Origin: Verrucomicrobiota bacterium JB023
GTDB taxonomy: Bacteria; Verrucomicrobiota; Verrucomicrobiia; Verrucomicrobiales; Akkermansiaceae
Direction of reading: 5' to 3'
Assembly: GCA_030673895.1 (NCBI GenBank)
Contig: JAUTCR010000035.1
Span: forward strand, 1-64,000
DNA: 64,000 nucleotides
The notes beneath the pieces were generated by a model. It did no database searches, was not told the origin of the DNA, and was given only the letters and a program-made list of their open reading frames with translations. Within the stretch, counting starts at the first letter, position 1. Each line of letters opens with the position of its first letter. Below, in pieces: positions 53,064 to 62,183 of the stretch. Position numbers and translations under genes: made by a program.

Positions 53064-53543
53064 GTGGGATTTTGTCAAATCAACGAAGGAGAGCTTATCG
53101 CAGAAAGTCAGAAAAAAAAGCCAGCCGGAACCTCGCCTAGTGGCGGTGGAGCGAAAGGTAAGGGAGGACCCGCGAAGAAGGGTGCCAAACCAGGGAGTCC
53201 ATCTGGAAATCGTGGAGGTGGTGGTGGACGTGGACGTCCAGGAGGCCGTGGACGAGGAAGAGGACGTGGACGTGGCGGTCGTGGCCGTTTCGGAAACAAG
53301 CGTCCCGAGAAGAAGGTCAATGAGGATGGTGAAGCAAAATCCGTTGAGATCGAAGGAACGGTCAGTGCAGTTCTCGCAGGCACGATGTTCAAGGTCAAGC
53401 TGCCCAGCGGGCACGAGGTTTTGGCTCACATCTCGGGTAAGATGCGTAAGCGTTTCATCCGACTCGTGATTGGTGACAAGGTGAAGATGGAAATGTCTCC
53501 CTACGACACCTCCAAGGCCCGCATCGTTTATCGAGTTGGCTAA
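53064..53543 (+). CDS. infA: Translation initiation factor IF-1 with arginine-glycine-rich N-terminal extension
   Basis: IF-1 binds the 30S A site during initiation. The last ~66 residues are a standard IF-1 OB fold ([39 protein letters not shown]). They are preceded by ~80 residues rich in G, R, K and P ([20 protein letters not shown]), far from the usual ~72-residue IF-1. The start is uncertain: GTG at 53064 has no ribosome-binding site. AAGGAGAG at 53086-53093 sits at ideal distance before ATC at 53097, in frame, which would begin (M)[10 protein letters not shown]. Rare ATC/ATT starts are known for initiation-factor genes such as infC. I give the coordinates of the longer frame. Confidence 0.9.
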   Translation: MGFCQINEGELIAESQKKKPAGTSPSGGGAKGKGGPAKKGAKPGSPSGNRGGGGGRGRPGGRGRGRGRGRGGRGRFGNKRPEKKVNEDGEAKSVEIEGTVSAVLAGTMFKVKLPSGHEVLAHISGKMRKRFIRLVIGDKVKMEMSPYDTSKARIVYRVG

Positions 53544-53686
53544 GGCGCGGTAGACTTGCTCGCCAAGGTTTAGCTGCAGCACTAAGCGGCTAAAAATAAC
53601 CCCTCCATCTCATTCTTTTGTTAGAGTGATAAAATGGCGGGGTTTTGTATTTCCACCCAGCCTGTATTAAGGCAAGGACAACGCCG

Positions 53687-54496
53687 ATGAATCTATGGCA
53701 GGCAATCGTTGTGGGAGTGGTCCAAGGGCTCGCGGAGTTCCTGCCAATTTCATCCTCCGGACACATTGTCCTGACCCAGTTTCTGTTGGGAATTAAGCAA
53801 GGGGGAGAGGATTCGATCCTATTCGAAGTGGTGCTGCATGTAGGCACGCTCTTGAGTGTCTTGGTTTACTTTCGGGGCCAGCTATGGCGGATGACCGAGT
53901 CACTCTGGAAGAAGGAGTATCAGGAGGAAAGAAGTTGGATCTGGATGTTGGGGCTGGCGACGGTGCCCGCGGTGATCTTGGTTCTCACGCCCTTGGGGGA
54001 TTTGTTTGAATCAGCCTACGCAAATCCGGTGGTTGTTTCTGGTTTGCTGTTGGTAACTGGGGCGCTGCTTCTGGCTCCCAAAGTGATCAAGGCGAAGAAG
54101 AAGGAACTCACGTGGAAGACGGCGTTGATTATGGGGGTCGGTCAAGCCTTTGCCATCCTGCCGGGGATTTCCCGGAGTGGGTCCACGATCACGGCGGGTT
54201 TGCTCAGCGGGGTGGAGGCCAAGAAGGTTGCGGAATTCGCTTTTCTGATGTCGATTCCGGCCATTGCTGGTGCGGTGGTTAAAGAGCGCGAAGCTTTTGC
54301 ATCGTTATCAGGCGAGTTGATTCTCCCTTATGTGCTCGGAGCGTTGGCCGCTTTTGTGAGTGGTCTCTTTGCTGTTTATCTTGTTCTGGCTGCGATCCGG
54401 AAGGGGCGGTTCGAGTGGTTTGCCTACTACTGCTTTGCCGCCGGCGTGCTCGGCCTAGTCTGGTTCGGTATGGTCAGCACAGGCTGGAAAGCCTGA
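53687..54496 (+). CDS. uppP: Undecaprenyl-diphosphatase UppP (BacA)
   Basis: Membrane phosphatase that recycles undecaprenyl pyrophosphate for cell-wall synthesis; excess gives bacitracin resistance. The two family motifs are present: EFLPISSSGH near the N-terminus and GISRSGSTITAGLL in the middle, within about eight membrane segments. ATG at 53687 (after AAGGACA) gives 269 residues, the normal length. It is followed after 42 bp by a nuclease gene. Confidence 0.95.
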   Translation: MNLWQAIVVGVVQGLAEFLPISSSGHIVLTQFLLGIKQGGEDSILFEVVLHVGTLLSVLVYFRGQLWRMTESLWKKEYQEERSWIWMLGLATVPAVILVLTPLGDLFESAYANPVVVSGLLLVTGALLLAPKVIKAKKKELTWKTALIMGVGQAFAILPGISRSGSTITAGLLSGVEAKKVAEFAFLMSIPAIAGAVVKEREAFASLSGELILPYVLGALAAFVSGLFAVYLVLAAIRKGRFEWFAYYCFAAGVLGLVWFGMVSTGWKA

Positions 54497-54538
54497 TTCC
54501 GATGTGACCTCGGAGCTTAGATTCCCCTCCAAAAGCTG

Positions 54539-55258
54539 ATGAAAAAGCAGAAAAGTCTGGGTTCAATAATTCTGGGGCTGCTCGTTGCTGCTCTGGTTTG
54601 GTTCCTGAAAGAGCGGGGTATCATTACCGATGAACAGGCTTCAACCTGGTCCTCCGGAGGGGGTCAAAGTGAGCTCTCGAAGGGTGAGGTCGAGGTCGCT
54701 CGACTGAGCCCTGTTCGGGAACAGGGGGCGGGATTGGAGCTCCTTCAAGATTGCCAGCTGATCTTGGGAAGAAATAACGATGGCGATAGCTTCCACGTCC
54801 GTCACGGAAATCGCGAAAGTGAGTTCCGGCTCTACTTCGTTGATACACCCGAGAGCCAATTTAAGACCTATCGGGGTGGTGAATCGAATGGAGAGCGCCT
54901 GGCCGAGCAAGGACGTTATTTCGGGGGATTAGCCCAAGAGGCGACCACTGAGGTTGGGCGGGCTGCCAAGGTTTTCGTCAAGCGGCTGCTGGAGGGATCG
55001 AGCTTCAAGGTGCTGACGAAGTGGGAGGATGTGTATGGGCCGGACCGCCAGTACGGCTTCGTCATCGTTCCTTGGGAGGGAAGTGAGGTTTACCTGCATG
55101 AGCTGCTCGTAGCGAAGGGGTTGGCCCGTATCCACACCCGCGGGGCTGACCTGCCTCAAGGGCGTAGTTGGCGCAAGCAGAAGGATTTTTTGAAAACCCT
55201 TGAGAAAGAGTCGAAGTCCCGGAAGCTTGGCGCGTGGGGCATCTCAGGCTCCCATTGA
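54539..55258 (+). CDS. Membrane-anchored thermonuclease-like (SNase) protein
   Basis: A 239-residue protein with an N-terminal membrane anchor (residues 8-24, a Gly- and Leu-rich helix) and a linker. A staphylococcal-nuclease-like domain (about 80-235) has [26 protein letters not shown] and GLARIH in order. The calcium and catalytic residues look preserved (D-x-D, R in RLYFVD, E in the loop). Likely an extracytoplasmic, calcium-dependent nuclease. hisF follows 8 bp later, so they are co-transcribed. Confidence 0.88.
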   Translation: MKKQKSLGSIILGLLVAALVWFLKERGIITDEQASTWSSGGGQSELSKGEVEVARLSPVREQGAGLELLQDCQLILGRNNDGDSFHVRHGNRESEFRLYFVDTPESQFKTYRGGESNGERLAEQGRYFGGLAQEATTEVGRAAKVFVKRLLEGSSFKVLTKWEDVYGPDRQYGFVIVPWEGSEVYLHELLVAKGLARIHTRGADLPQGRSWRKQKDFLKTLEKESKSRKLGAWGISGSH

Positions 55259-55266
55259 TTCAGCTT

Positions 55267-56034
55267 ATGCTCGCGAAACGCATTATTCCCTGTTTGGACG
55301 TTACTGATGGCCGCGTGGTCAAGGGCGTGAATTTCGTTGATTTGGTCGATGCTGGTGATCCCGTGGAAAGTGCGGTCGCCTATAATGAGCAAGAGGCTGA
55401 CGAGATCGTTTTTCTCGATATTACGGCGACTTCGGATGGCCGATCCACCATGGTGGACGTGGTGGAGAGGACCGCGGAACGTTGTTTCGTGCCTCTCACT
55501 GTTGGCGGGGGGATTCGGAAGGTCGACGACATGAAGCTAATGCTGGGAGCTGGAGCGGATAAGGTGGGAGTCAATTCCGCCGCGATTCATCGACCGGAGC
55601 TTGTTGATGAAGGAGCGGGGACTTTTGGCAGCCAGGCGATTGTCGTTGCGATTGATGCCAAGCGGCAGGGGCCGGGCAAGTGGGGAGTTTACACCCACGG
55701 AGGTCGACGGGCAGTCGATGGCATGGATGCCATTGAATGGGCCAAAGAGGTCGCGGACCGGGGCGCGGGGGAGATCCTCCTCACCAGTATGGACGCGGAC
55801 GGGACCCAGGCAGGCTATGATATTGAACTGACTGCCGCAGTCAGCGATGCAGTGGGGATTCCCGTCATCGCCAGTGGGGGAGCAGGAACGCTCGACCACT
55901 TGGTTGACGTTCTTAATGAGGGCCGGGCCGACGCGGTCCTCGCGGCAAGTATTTTCCACTTCGGGACTTTCACCGTCCCTCAAGCCAAGAAAAAATTAGC
56001 TGAATCCGGCATAGTGGTTCGGAATGCTTTATAA
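55267..56034 (+). CDS. hisF: Imidazole glycerol phosphate synthase subunit HisF
   Basis: Cyclase subunit that with HisH makes imidazole glycerol phosphate and AICAR in histidine synthesis. The (βα)8 barrel begins [20 protein letters not shown], with [33 protein letters not shown] and [11 protein letters not shown], including both catalytic aspartates. ATG at 55267 gives 255 residues, the standard size. hisH and other his genes are not adjacent. Confidence 0.97.
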   Translation: MLAKRIIPCLDVTDGRVVKGVNFVDLVDAGDPVESAVAYNEQEADEIVFLDITATSDGRSTMVDVVERTAERCFVPLTVGGGIRKVDDMKLMLGAGADKVGVNSAAIHRPELVDEGAGTFGSQAIVVAIDAKRQGPGKWGVYTHGGRRAVDGMDAIEWAKEVADRGAGEILLTSMDADGTQAGYDIELTAAVSDAVGIPVIASGGAGTLDHLVDVLNEGRADAVLAASIFHFGTFTVPQAKKKLAESGIVVRNAL

Positions 56035-56182
56035 TTTGAAAAAATTAAATATTGCATTTTGCTGCCGTCTGGCAAACTATCTGCTTGCGAAGTGGCTCCA
56101 TTGGAGGCTTTTAAGTCTCTGGACCTCGCATACCGGAAATCGGTCCGGGACTGCGCGGAGCCCAACCCAACCAGACAGACCT

Positions 56183-56893
56183 ATGAAAAAGACAATCGCG
56201 CTTGGCGCAATCAGTGCAGCAGCCCTGACCGGCTTCGCATATTCCGAAATCGAAAGCTCCTTCCACGTTGGCTACAACAGCACCTACGTTTGGCGTGGCC
56301 AGGACCTTGGTGACAGCATGTATGAGTATGGCCTCGATTTCGCAGGCTCCTGCGAATGCGGCCTGGATTGGGCAGCAGGCGTTTGGTATGCAAATCCAAG
56401 TGATGGAGCCCTCAACGATGAGCTCGACATCTACGGTGCCGTTTCCAAAGACTTGGGCTACGGTTCTGTTGAGCTTGGTTTCATCCACTATGAGTTCGAC
56501 GAGAACGGCGCAGACAACACCGAGATCTACCTCGGTCTTGGCGCTGCTTACGCTGGCATCGACCTTGGTGCTGCTCTCTACTACGTTGTTGACGGTAGCC
56601 TTGGCGGCAACCCTCTCTACGGTGAGCTTTCCGCTGAGTACGGTTACGACGTTTCTGACGCTCTTTCCGTAAGCTTCGGCCTGAGCCTCGGTTCTTACCT
56701 CGACGGTGACGACGTTGTTGACGGTTACACCACCTATGGCGCTCGCCTTGGTGCTGACTACGCTATCAGCGAAGACCTGACCCTTTCTCCTTACGTTGCT
56801 TACTCCGAGACCGACAACTACAACGCCGGTTTCATGGGAGTCGACGATTTCTCCGGTTTCTTCGGCGGCGTGAGCCTTGCCTTCAGCTTCTAA
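56183..56893 (+). CDS. Outer-membrane β-barrel protein (TorF-like porin family)
   Basis: From the ATG at 56183, a 236-residue protein with a signal peptide (MKKTIALGAISAAALTGFAYS) and alternating β-strands rich in Y, D and G, ending in a C-terminal phenylalanine as outer-membrane barrels do (GVSLAFSF). The first strand region SSFHVGYNSTYVWRGQDLGD resembles the TorF/'putative porin' family. Codon use is strongly biased compared with neighbours, suggesting high expression. A good terminator follows at 56924. A leader of about 150 nt separates it from hisF. Confidence 0.85.
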   Translation: MKKTIALGAISAAALTGFAYSEIESSFHVGYNSTYVWRGQDLGDSMYEYGLDFAGSCECGLDWAAGVWYANPSDGALNDELDIYGAVSKDLGYGSVELGFIHYEFDENGADNTEIYLGLGAAYAGIDLGAALYYVVDGSLGGNPLYGELSAEYGYDVSDALSVSFGLSLGSYLDGDDVVDGYTTYGARLGADYAISEDLTLSPYVAYSETDNYNAGFMGVDDFSGFFGGVSLAFSF

Positions 56894-56923
56894 GCGGAGC
56901 GACTTAAACCTCTTTGTTATCTT

Positions 56924-56956
56924 AACGGTCCTGCTCAAGCGGGACCGTTTTTTATT
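56924..56956 (+). terminator. Rho-independent terminator after the porin gene
   Basis: AACGGTCC and GGACCGTT form an 8-bp stem around a 10-nt loop, followed by TTTTTATT. Confidence 0.9.
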
Positions 56957-57016
56957 CCTTCTAGCAAACTTTTTCGCCTAGAGGGATATTCTCATTGAAA
57001 AGCTTGTGGTCTTTCC

Positions 57017-58360
57017 CTAGCGTCCCCGCCCGCGCCCGACCAAGCGCGTTAGCTTAATAAGGACAGATGCCAGAGTGGTCGAATGGGCTCGCCTGGAAAG
57101 CGAGTGTGCCGGCAACGGTACCGAGGGTTCGAATCCCTCTCTGTCCGCCATTTTATCATTTGGCCAGCCTTGGACAAAATTGGTCAATCTTACCTCAAAG
57201 ACCTGATTTTCAGTGCTATCAAGGTTCATGGACACCGTTCCATTCCATTCTCGATTGGACACTGATGGACAGGTTTTCCCAGACTTGAGGGAAGAAAAAC
57301 GGGATGATTTGAGTCGAGGCACCTTAGCCAATTCTCGTTCCAGAGGAAGAAGGCGTGCATCATTGTAATCCGTCATCGTCAGACGGAGATCACTGTGCCT
57401 CATTAACTCCATCGCGATTCTCGGAGCGATTCCGGACGAGTTAAGAAGGGTTGCATAGGTGCGACGAAACGTGTGAAACACAACAGGACGGCCTCGGCTG
57501 TCGAACTCGTCGATTCCGGCCTCCTCTAGGTCTTTCCGAAACCTCTTCATCTGAGTCACCCCCTTGAAAAACACCAAAGTCTTTTGGCTGGGACAAAGTT
57601 CTCTCAGATGAAGGAGCGAATCATAAGCCTCGGGGTGAAGAGGGAAGTTTCCGCCTTTTCGGTTTTTGGTTTTCTCAGGGGCAAGGTCGATTCGAGCAGC
57701 ACCATCTCCGAAGGATATTCGAGACCATTCCAAGGTTTTGAGTTCAGATCGCCTCAAGCCGGAATAGGCGGCAAACCGATAGAGACATGCTCGATAGGGT
57801 GGGACCGATTCAACCAAGCGACTGAGTTCATCAAGGCTAAATGCGCGCATTGAATCGGGCCGAATGTTCCGAAGGCGTTTAACTGACCTAAGAGGATTCA
57901 CCGCAATCATCTCCCGATCTAAAAGCCATCCGAAGAAGCTGTGCAAATGACCGTAGTATTCATTCAGAGTCTTCGCCGACACCCCATTCCTATGCTCTGA
58001 GCTTCTCCAGCTCTCGAAGCTTTCTGCGGACACTTCTGCGAGCCGACTCCAACCGCATTCTTCAATGACCCGAAGCGAACGATTCCGACAGTAAGTGCGA
58101 TGCTTGTGCGTCACATCAGGAGCGAGTCCTGTGGCTATCCAGGTATCCAGAATCTCAGCAAGAGACATCTTTGCTACATCGCGTTGGAGTTTTGGGGCAA
58201 GAATACCAGAAGCCTCTCGTTCTTTCTCCCTGAGAAGATTGAGTGCCTTTTGATAGGCGACTTCCTTACTTCTTGTCCCCAAGGGGAGATCGAAGGCTCG
58301 ACGTTCGACCGTAAACCGGACCCGCCAAGTCTTGCAGCCCTTCTGCTGAAAAACTCTCAT
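57017..58360 (-). CDS. int: Tyrosine recombinase (integrase) of the tRNA-Ser element
   Basis: A 447-residue site-specific recombinase. It has an N-terminal SAM-like core-binding domain (about 60-160) and a catalytic domain with R203 (YSGLRRSEL), HTFR (H296, R299), H322 (RHSD) and nucleophile Y332 (MTDYND). The last ~44 residues are translated antisense through the tRNA-Ser gene (ADREGFEPSVP and on), so the present C-terminus was created by the integration; the functional protein may end earlier. Its start overlaps the excisionase-like gene by 4 bp. Confidence 0.93.
   Translation of the reverse strand: MRVFQQKGCKTWRVRFTVERRAFDLPLGTRSKEVAYQKALNLLREKEREASGILAPKLQRDVAKMSLAEILDTWIATGLAPDVTHKHRTYCRNRSLRVIEECGWSRLAEVSAESFESWRSSEHRNGVSAKTLNEYYGHLHSFFGWLLDREMIAVNPLRSVKRLRNIRPDSMRAFSLDELSRLVESVPPYRACLYRFAAYSGLRRSELKTLEWSRISFGDGAARIDLAPEKTKNRKGGNFPLHPEAYDSLLHLRELCPSQKTLVFFKGVTQMKRFRKDLEEAGIDEFDSRGRPVVFHTFRRTYATLLNSSGIAPRIAMELMRHSDLRLTMTDYNDARLLPLERELAKVPRLKSSRFSSLKSGKTCPSVSNREWNGTVSMNLDSTENQVFEVRLTNFVQGWPNDKMADREGFEPSVPLPAHSLSRRAHSTTLASVLIKLTRLVGRGRGR
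57061..57150 (+). tRNA. tRNA-Ser (GGA)
   Basis: Acceptor GGACAGA pairs with TCTGTCC and CCA is encoded. The anticodon stem CTCGC/GCGAG encloses CTGGAAA, giving anticodon GGA. A long variable arm (TGTGCCGGCAACGGTACC region) is as expected for serine tRNA. GAGGGTTCGAATCCCTC forms the T arm. Its 3' end is the integration site of the element to the right. Confidence 0.95.
57123..57151. repeat. attL: left 29-bp copy of the tRNA-Ser 3' end
   Basis: The 29 bp from the T arm through CCA plus one T are identical to 62184-62212. This is the left junction of the integrated element. Confidence 0.92.
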
Positions 58361-58551
58361 GGAATGCGTGTCCGTTGGGATTTCGCTGCGATGTAAGTCA
58401 GAAGGTCAGACTCAAAGACTAGAATTCTTCCTCCTTCTTTGAATGAAGGGAGTTCGCCAGATTGGATTCGCCTGCGAATGGTTTTGACTGAGGTCTTTAG
58501 AGAGCTGGCCACTTCCTCGAGCGTCAGAAGGTGGGGGATATTCGGCTTCAT
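58357..58551 (-). CDS. Excisionase-like helix-turn-helix protein
   Basis: A 64-residue protein with a MerR/excisionase-type winged helix (LTLEEVASSLKTSVKTIRRR, followed by GELPSFKEGGRILV). Such proteins bind near att sites and favour excision, or regulate the element. It overlaps the integrase start by 4 bp and the upstream gene stop by 4 bp, so the three are translationally coupled. Confidence 0.85.
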   Translation of the reverse strand: MKPNIPHLLTLEEVASSLKTSVKTIRRRIQSGELPSFKEGGRILVFESDLLTYIAAKSQRTRIP

Positions 58552-59354
58552 TTTTGACCTCCTTTTTCCATTTCAACTCGTAGCGCTTCTTCACTTTCCA
58601 GAGCATTGGCGCGAGAGATCGGCCCGAGCGCTTTGATTGCTTGCTTCTTCAGTTCGTTGGTCTCGGAGAAGGTGCAGACTTTTCCATCTTCAACGACCTC
58701 AATGATCGTATACTGGCACGCGAGAAGATCAGAAAGATCGCCCATCATTCTCTTTGAATCTTTCAGGAACACTTGGTCGAAACGGCCGCCATCATGAAGC
58801 GTTTGGTAGGCGAGAATAGCGTATTTGGAACTACGCTTCGAAACCTCTTCACGGAAGCTCTCAAGCCGCTTTAGGACATCATAAATGACTGCACGCTGGC
58901 CCTGTTCATAGCGAATCCAAAATTCCTCTGGCCAGTCCGGCTTGGCTTCTTCTAGCTCCTCTCGGCTAACCTTGCCGAGCCTCAACATTCGCTCTTCGAG
59001 TTCTTGCCCCCAGGCCTTCAACTCCGAGGTGGGAATGTAGACCAGAGGCAACTCCCGTGTTTTTCGCTGCTTGCCGAACAAGCCCTTTCGAGTACTTGTG
59101 ATGTAGAAATAGAACGCCGTAAGGTTGCCTTCTTTAATTCGCTTGTGCACCGCTGGCCGCGAAACAGGAGCGAACATGCTGCCTCCTCCAGGTGAAACCG
59201 TGCTGCCGGCAACCGCGCAGACAGCTTCGAACCATGGACCGGCCTCTTCTTCGGGGCCCTCCTTCTCATAAATTCGCGTGTCAGGGATTCTTTCGCCAAA
59301 GACGTGAAGTTCGTCCTCGGGAATTTCAACAAAGGGGAATGGCTCTCGCTTCAT
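58548..59354 (-). CDS. Unknown protein of the integrative element (268 residues)
   Basis: No family recognised. Residues ~1-130 are mixed α/β with PFPFVEIPEDELHVFGER at the N-terminus and a VSRPAVHKRIKEGN segment (helix-turn-helix-like) near 63-76, repeated in style by LVYIPTSELKAWGQELEER near 103. The C-terminal half is helical with a charged coiled coil. It could be a regulator of the element. It is coupled to the excisionase-like gene. Size and start look normal for a complete gene. Confidence 0.7.
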   Translation of the reverse strand: MKREPFPFVEIPEDELHVFGERIPDTRIYEKEGPEEEAGPWFEAVCAVAGSTVSPGGGSMFAPVSRPAVHKRIKEGNLTAFYFYITSTRKGLFGKQRKTRELPLVYIPTSELKAWGQELEERMLRLGKVSREELEEAKPDWPEEFWIRYEQGQRAVIYDVLKRLESFREEVSKRSSKYAILAYQTLHDGGRFDQVFLKDSKRMMGDLSDLLACQYTIIEVVEDGKVCTFSETNELKKQAIKALGPISRANALESEEALRVEMEKGGQK

Positions 59355-59501
59355 GCTGAGAGCTATATTCCTAAAAGGTGACGAAATGGCAACTAAAAAG
59401 TTTCGATTACGTCACTTCTCTTCTGCTCTGGTTCGGACAGTTACGGTAGTGGTGTGAACTTAAAAGAATCGGGGTCTACGTCTGCTCAGAAGCCTACACT
59501 T

Positions 59502-60416
59502 TTACCCGATAAAGCGTTTGAGATTTCTGTACCAAGCTCCCGAGTGAACTATTCGAGCTTCATGCAAATTTCCTTGGATAATTTCTCGCTTGGATAAATT
59601 GGACAGCTTTTCCCAATCTTCATTCAGAATGTAGGTTGCATTGTCGAGATGAATGCTCTCGAGAACGAAGAGCTTCTTGTCCGTGAAGCCAAAAGCGAAA
59701 TACCCATTGAATCCGCCCAATCCAATCGCCAGAATATCAGGTGAGAAAGCACTTATTTTCTGCATCCGATAGTCGATCACGATCTGTTCATTTTTTGGGA
59801 GCTGGTTTGTTACCGACTGAATATGACTCTTGGCCTGTGCCCAAGGATAAGCACCTTGAGGTAGCAGGGTCCAATTTCGCTTCTTGAGACGTGGTGACTG
59901 CACGGCCTCACCGTCTTTGTTTAAGAGCTCACATTCTTGGAAACACTCGAGGAAGAGATTTAAGCAATGCAATATTTCATCATCGTTCTGATTGCTAAAA
60001 ATAAGCCTTCTCGTGGTGATGAACAGCTCCCCATTTATTTCAGATATTTGAAGCTCCTCTTCAGGTGGCTCGACCAATGTGCGAGGCCACCTCTTGTAGG
60101 CAACAGCCGATACCCCCGAGTGAGGATTTCCATGCCAGTCGGTCCACGAACGGTCAACCATTCTATATAAAGTTTCCTTACCTCCCGAGCGGTCAACAAT
60201 TTCATCGCCGTGTGCATTGAAATTAGTCGTTTTACCGATTGCAGACGGAACGAAAAAATCTCCAGCTGCAATGGGGGAAGGAGCACCGATTTTATTCAAT
60301 GTTGAATCGCAAATATCCGAGACTTTTAGCCCTAGCGAAAAAGGCTGGCCCTCGGAAAGGTAAGGTTTCAAGGGAGATAGAGTCCTGGCATTCGATTGTG
60401 AAATTTTTAAATTCAT
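59502..60416 (-). CDS. Unknown cargo protein of the integrative element (304 residues)
   Basis: A complete soluble protein with no motif I recognise. It contains HGNPHSGV, an ITTRRLIFSNQND stretch, and a β-rich C-terminal half (GLGGFNGYFAFGFTDKKLFV). Base composition is more AT-rich than the neighbours and it has its own promoter region (148-bp gap downstream to 59354). In a small element with integrase and Rep, such a lone gene is likely cargo, possibly defence or anti-defence, but nothing shows this. Confidence 0.7.
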   Translation of the reverse strand: MNLKISQSNARTLSPLKPYLSEGQPFSLGLKVSDICDSTLNKIGAPSPIAAGDFFVPSAIGKTTNFNAHGDEIVDRSGGKETLYRMVDRSWTDWHGNPHSGVSAVAYKRWPRTLVEPPEEELQISEINGELFITTRRLIFSNQNDDEILHCLNLFLECFQECELLNKDGEAVQSPRLKKRNWTLLPQGAYPWAQAKSHIQSVTNQLPKNEQIVIDYRMQKISAFSPDILAIGLGGFNGYFAFGFTDKKLFVLESIHLDNATYILNEDWEKLSNLSKREIIQGNLHEARIVHSGAWYRNLKRFIG

Positions 60417-60698
60417 GAATAAGATTTTTTATAACGGATAACAAAGATGTCAAATACTTAGTTGTGTAATTATTGAATAAATAAGTTATCAGCTAAATTG
60501 GAGCCAGACTTGACTAGGGGCTGCCGCCCCAAACCCCGCCAAGCTGAAGCCAGCTTGACCGCACTTCTTTCCCCCTAAATCCCCAAGGGGACTTCTCCCC
60601 TCCCGTCCCCCAGGGGAGCGGGGACAGGCCTTTTGCCTAGGCGTGGTTCGCGAATTTACGACAGGTGGGGCACGATGGGGGCCTCCGCGGAAACGCAT
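60417..60698. other. Hairpin-rich non-coding region of the integrative element (possible origin)
   Basis: About 280 bp. The left part is AT-rich; the right part holds a cluster of inverted repeats: GGGGC-TGCC-GCCCC at 60517-60530, AAGCTG-AAGC-CAGCTT at 60541-60556, CCCC-AA-GGGG at 60581-60590, and CTCCCC at 60595-60600 with AGGGGAG at 60612-60618. It lies directly downstream of rep on the same strand, a usual place for a rolling-circle origin or transfer site. Confidence 0.5.
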
Positions 60699-62060
60699 TT
60701 AGCTTGGAAAAGCGTTAGGAGGTTTGAACGCCGCCAGACAATGCTCCCTCAACTTACGAATCCGTGAATTCTCCGAGATTCTTTGGCCGGTATGGTTGAG
60801 CACGACGGCGATTGGTTCGGCTGTATTGGAAAGAGCGAATGATGGAGGCAATGTGCAAACCAACCAGTCTTCGGGGCCATCTGAATTCGACCTTTGGGCT
60901 TCGTGTTCTTTTGACGAACTTCGTTTAGGATACCTGTTCCAGTCAGAGACGAGTTCCCAATGTGACGACTCTTCCGAATATTTTCGCACGAGCTTCAGCT
61001 TGGTCTCTTCGAGTTTCTGTCTCAGTTCCTTGAAGTCCCCTAGGCACTGAACGAGGTGCAGCTTAAATAGCTGGTGATGAAGTTCTCCAAGTTCTTTTGA
61101 GGTGAGCGCTTCAAGGTCGCTTGGCTTGACACAATACTTGCAAGCTTCCCGCGCTTGCTGCAGCTGCTTGGAGTCCTTAAAGTGAAATTTCCACCACGAA
61201 CGGACTTTGGAAAGTAGGCGACTCCATTCGTTTTTAGGAATCTTTTTTTCAAGATCGACGATGGCATGAGCGTGAATGTGAAAGGTCGGTTCGCCGCTTC
61301 CGCTTCTCTCAACGCTTCCAAGTTCACTTGAACGGAAGACGATACGAATACCGGAGGCTTTCATGAAGCCTTCTGCGTTCAGTTTAGAAAGCCTGCGGTG
61401 CATCTCCGAAATTCGCGCTCTCACGCCGGACAAAGTTACTCGTTCGCCGGAGGTGAAGACCCACATTCGGGCGTAAGGGCGGGACTGTAGAAAATACTCC
61501 AGCTGCTTGAGCATCTTGTTTCGTTTCCTCTGCGCGACCGCCGGAATGAAGACGATGTTCCTAAAATCGGGCAATTCAACGACCTGACCCGAAAGCACGC
61601 CGAGAAGAGACATTTTCGATGCGCCATAGGCTTTGATTCCTTCAGCCTCTAAAGCATCAGCAATGCGAAAGGACTGGGATATCAGCCGAGAGCGGTTCTC
61701 GTCCTGAACTTTCTTCAGTTCAGGATCGAGCTCTCTTCCCGATTGCTCACGACACAATTGCAAGTATGCAGCTTCCGCAGCTGATTGGAAATGCGCGCCT
61801 CGTGCGCTGGGTTCGCTTCCGCGAATCCCAGCTTCACGAGGCTGCGCATTGACCTGCGAGGGGTGGAGAGGGTAGGCTCTGGGCGAGTTTCTAAATCCTG
61901 CTAGATTTGAGGAAGCTTCTTTGGGGGTCGATGGTGTTGGCGCACTATCGGCCCCGTCATTTATTCGGGGCGGGGGATTTCTCAAGGTTCGGCCCCCCTT
62001 CCTGTGGAGCGGACAATCGATAAGATTGCCTCTTTCAGTGACGAGCTGAGAATTGGCCAA
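60699..62060 (-). CDS. HUH-family rolling-circle replication initiator (Rep)
   Basis: A 453-residue protein. The metal-binding HUH motif lies in FHIHAHAIVDLEKK (H261, H263, H265), and the catalytic tyrosine motif Y-x-x-K in KYCVK (Y309, K312); motif 1-like RMWVFTSG is at 198-205. These are as in single-tyrosine plasmid Rep proteins. The first ~85 residues are proline- and arginine-rich and may not be translated; the true start is uncertain. It would nick the origin of the excised circle and prime replication. It is the first gene of the element after attR. Confidence 0.8.
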   Translation of the reverse strand: MANSQLVTERGNLIDCPLHRKGGRTLRNPPPRINDGADSAPTPSTPKEASSNLAGFRNSPRAYPLHPSQVNAQPREAGIRGSEPSARGAHFQSAAEAAYLQLCREQSGRELDPELKKVQDENRSRLISQSFRIADALEAEGIKAYGASKMSLLGVLSGQVVELPDFRNIVFIPAVAQRKRNKMLKQLEYFLQSRPYARMWVFTSGERVTLSGVRARISEMHRRLSKLNAEGFMKASGIRIVFRSSELGSVERSGSGEPTFHIHAHAIVDLEKKIPKNEWSRLLSKVRSWWKFHFKDSKQLQQAREACKYCVKPSDLEALTSKELGELHHQLFKLHLVQCLGDFKELRQKLEETKLKLVRKYSEESSHWELVSDWNRYPKRSSSKEHEAQRSNSDGPEDWLVCTLPPSFALSNTAEPIAVVLNHTGQRISENSRIRKLREHCLAAFKPPNAFPS

Positions 62061-62183
62061 CTCTTCTCAATCTCGGCCAATTCTGGGCATTGATTCCCAG
62101 TCTTGCGGGAAGAAAAAAGGGAAGATGGCCTTAGAGCACGATTCTCAAATGGCAGAGAATCAGAACTTTGTGAGGAAGGTGAA

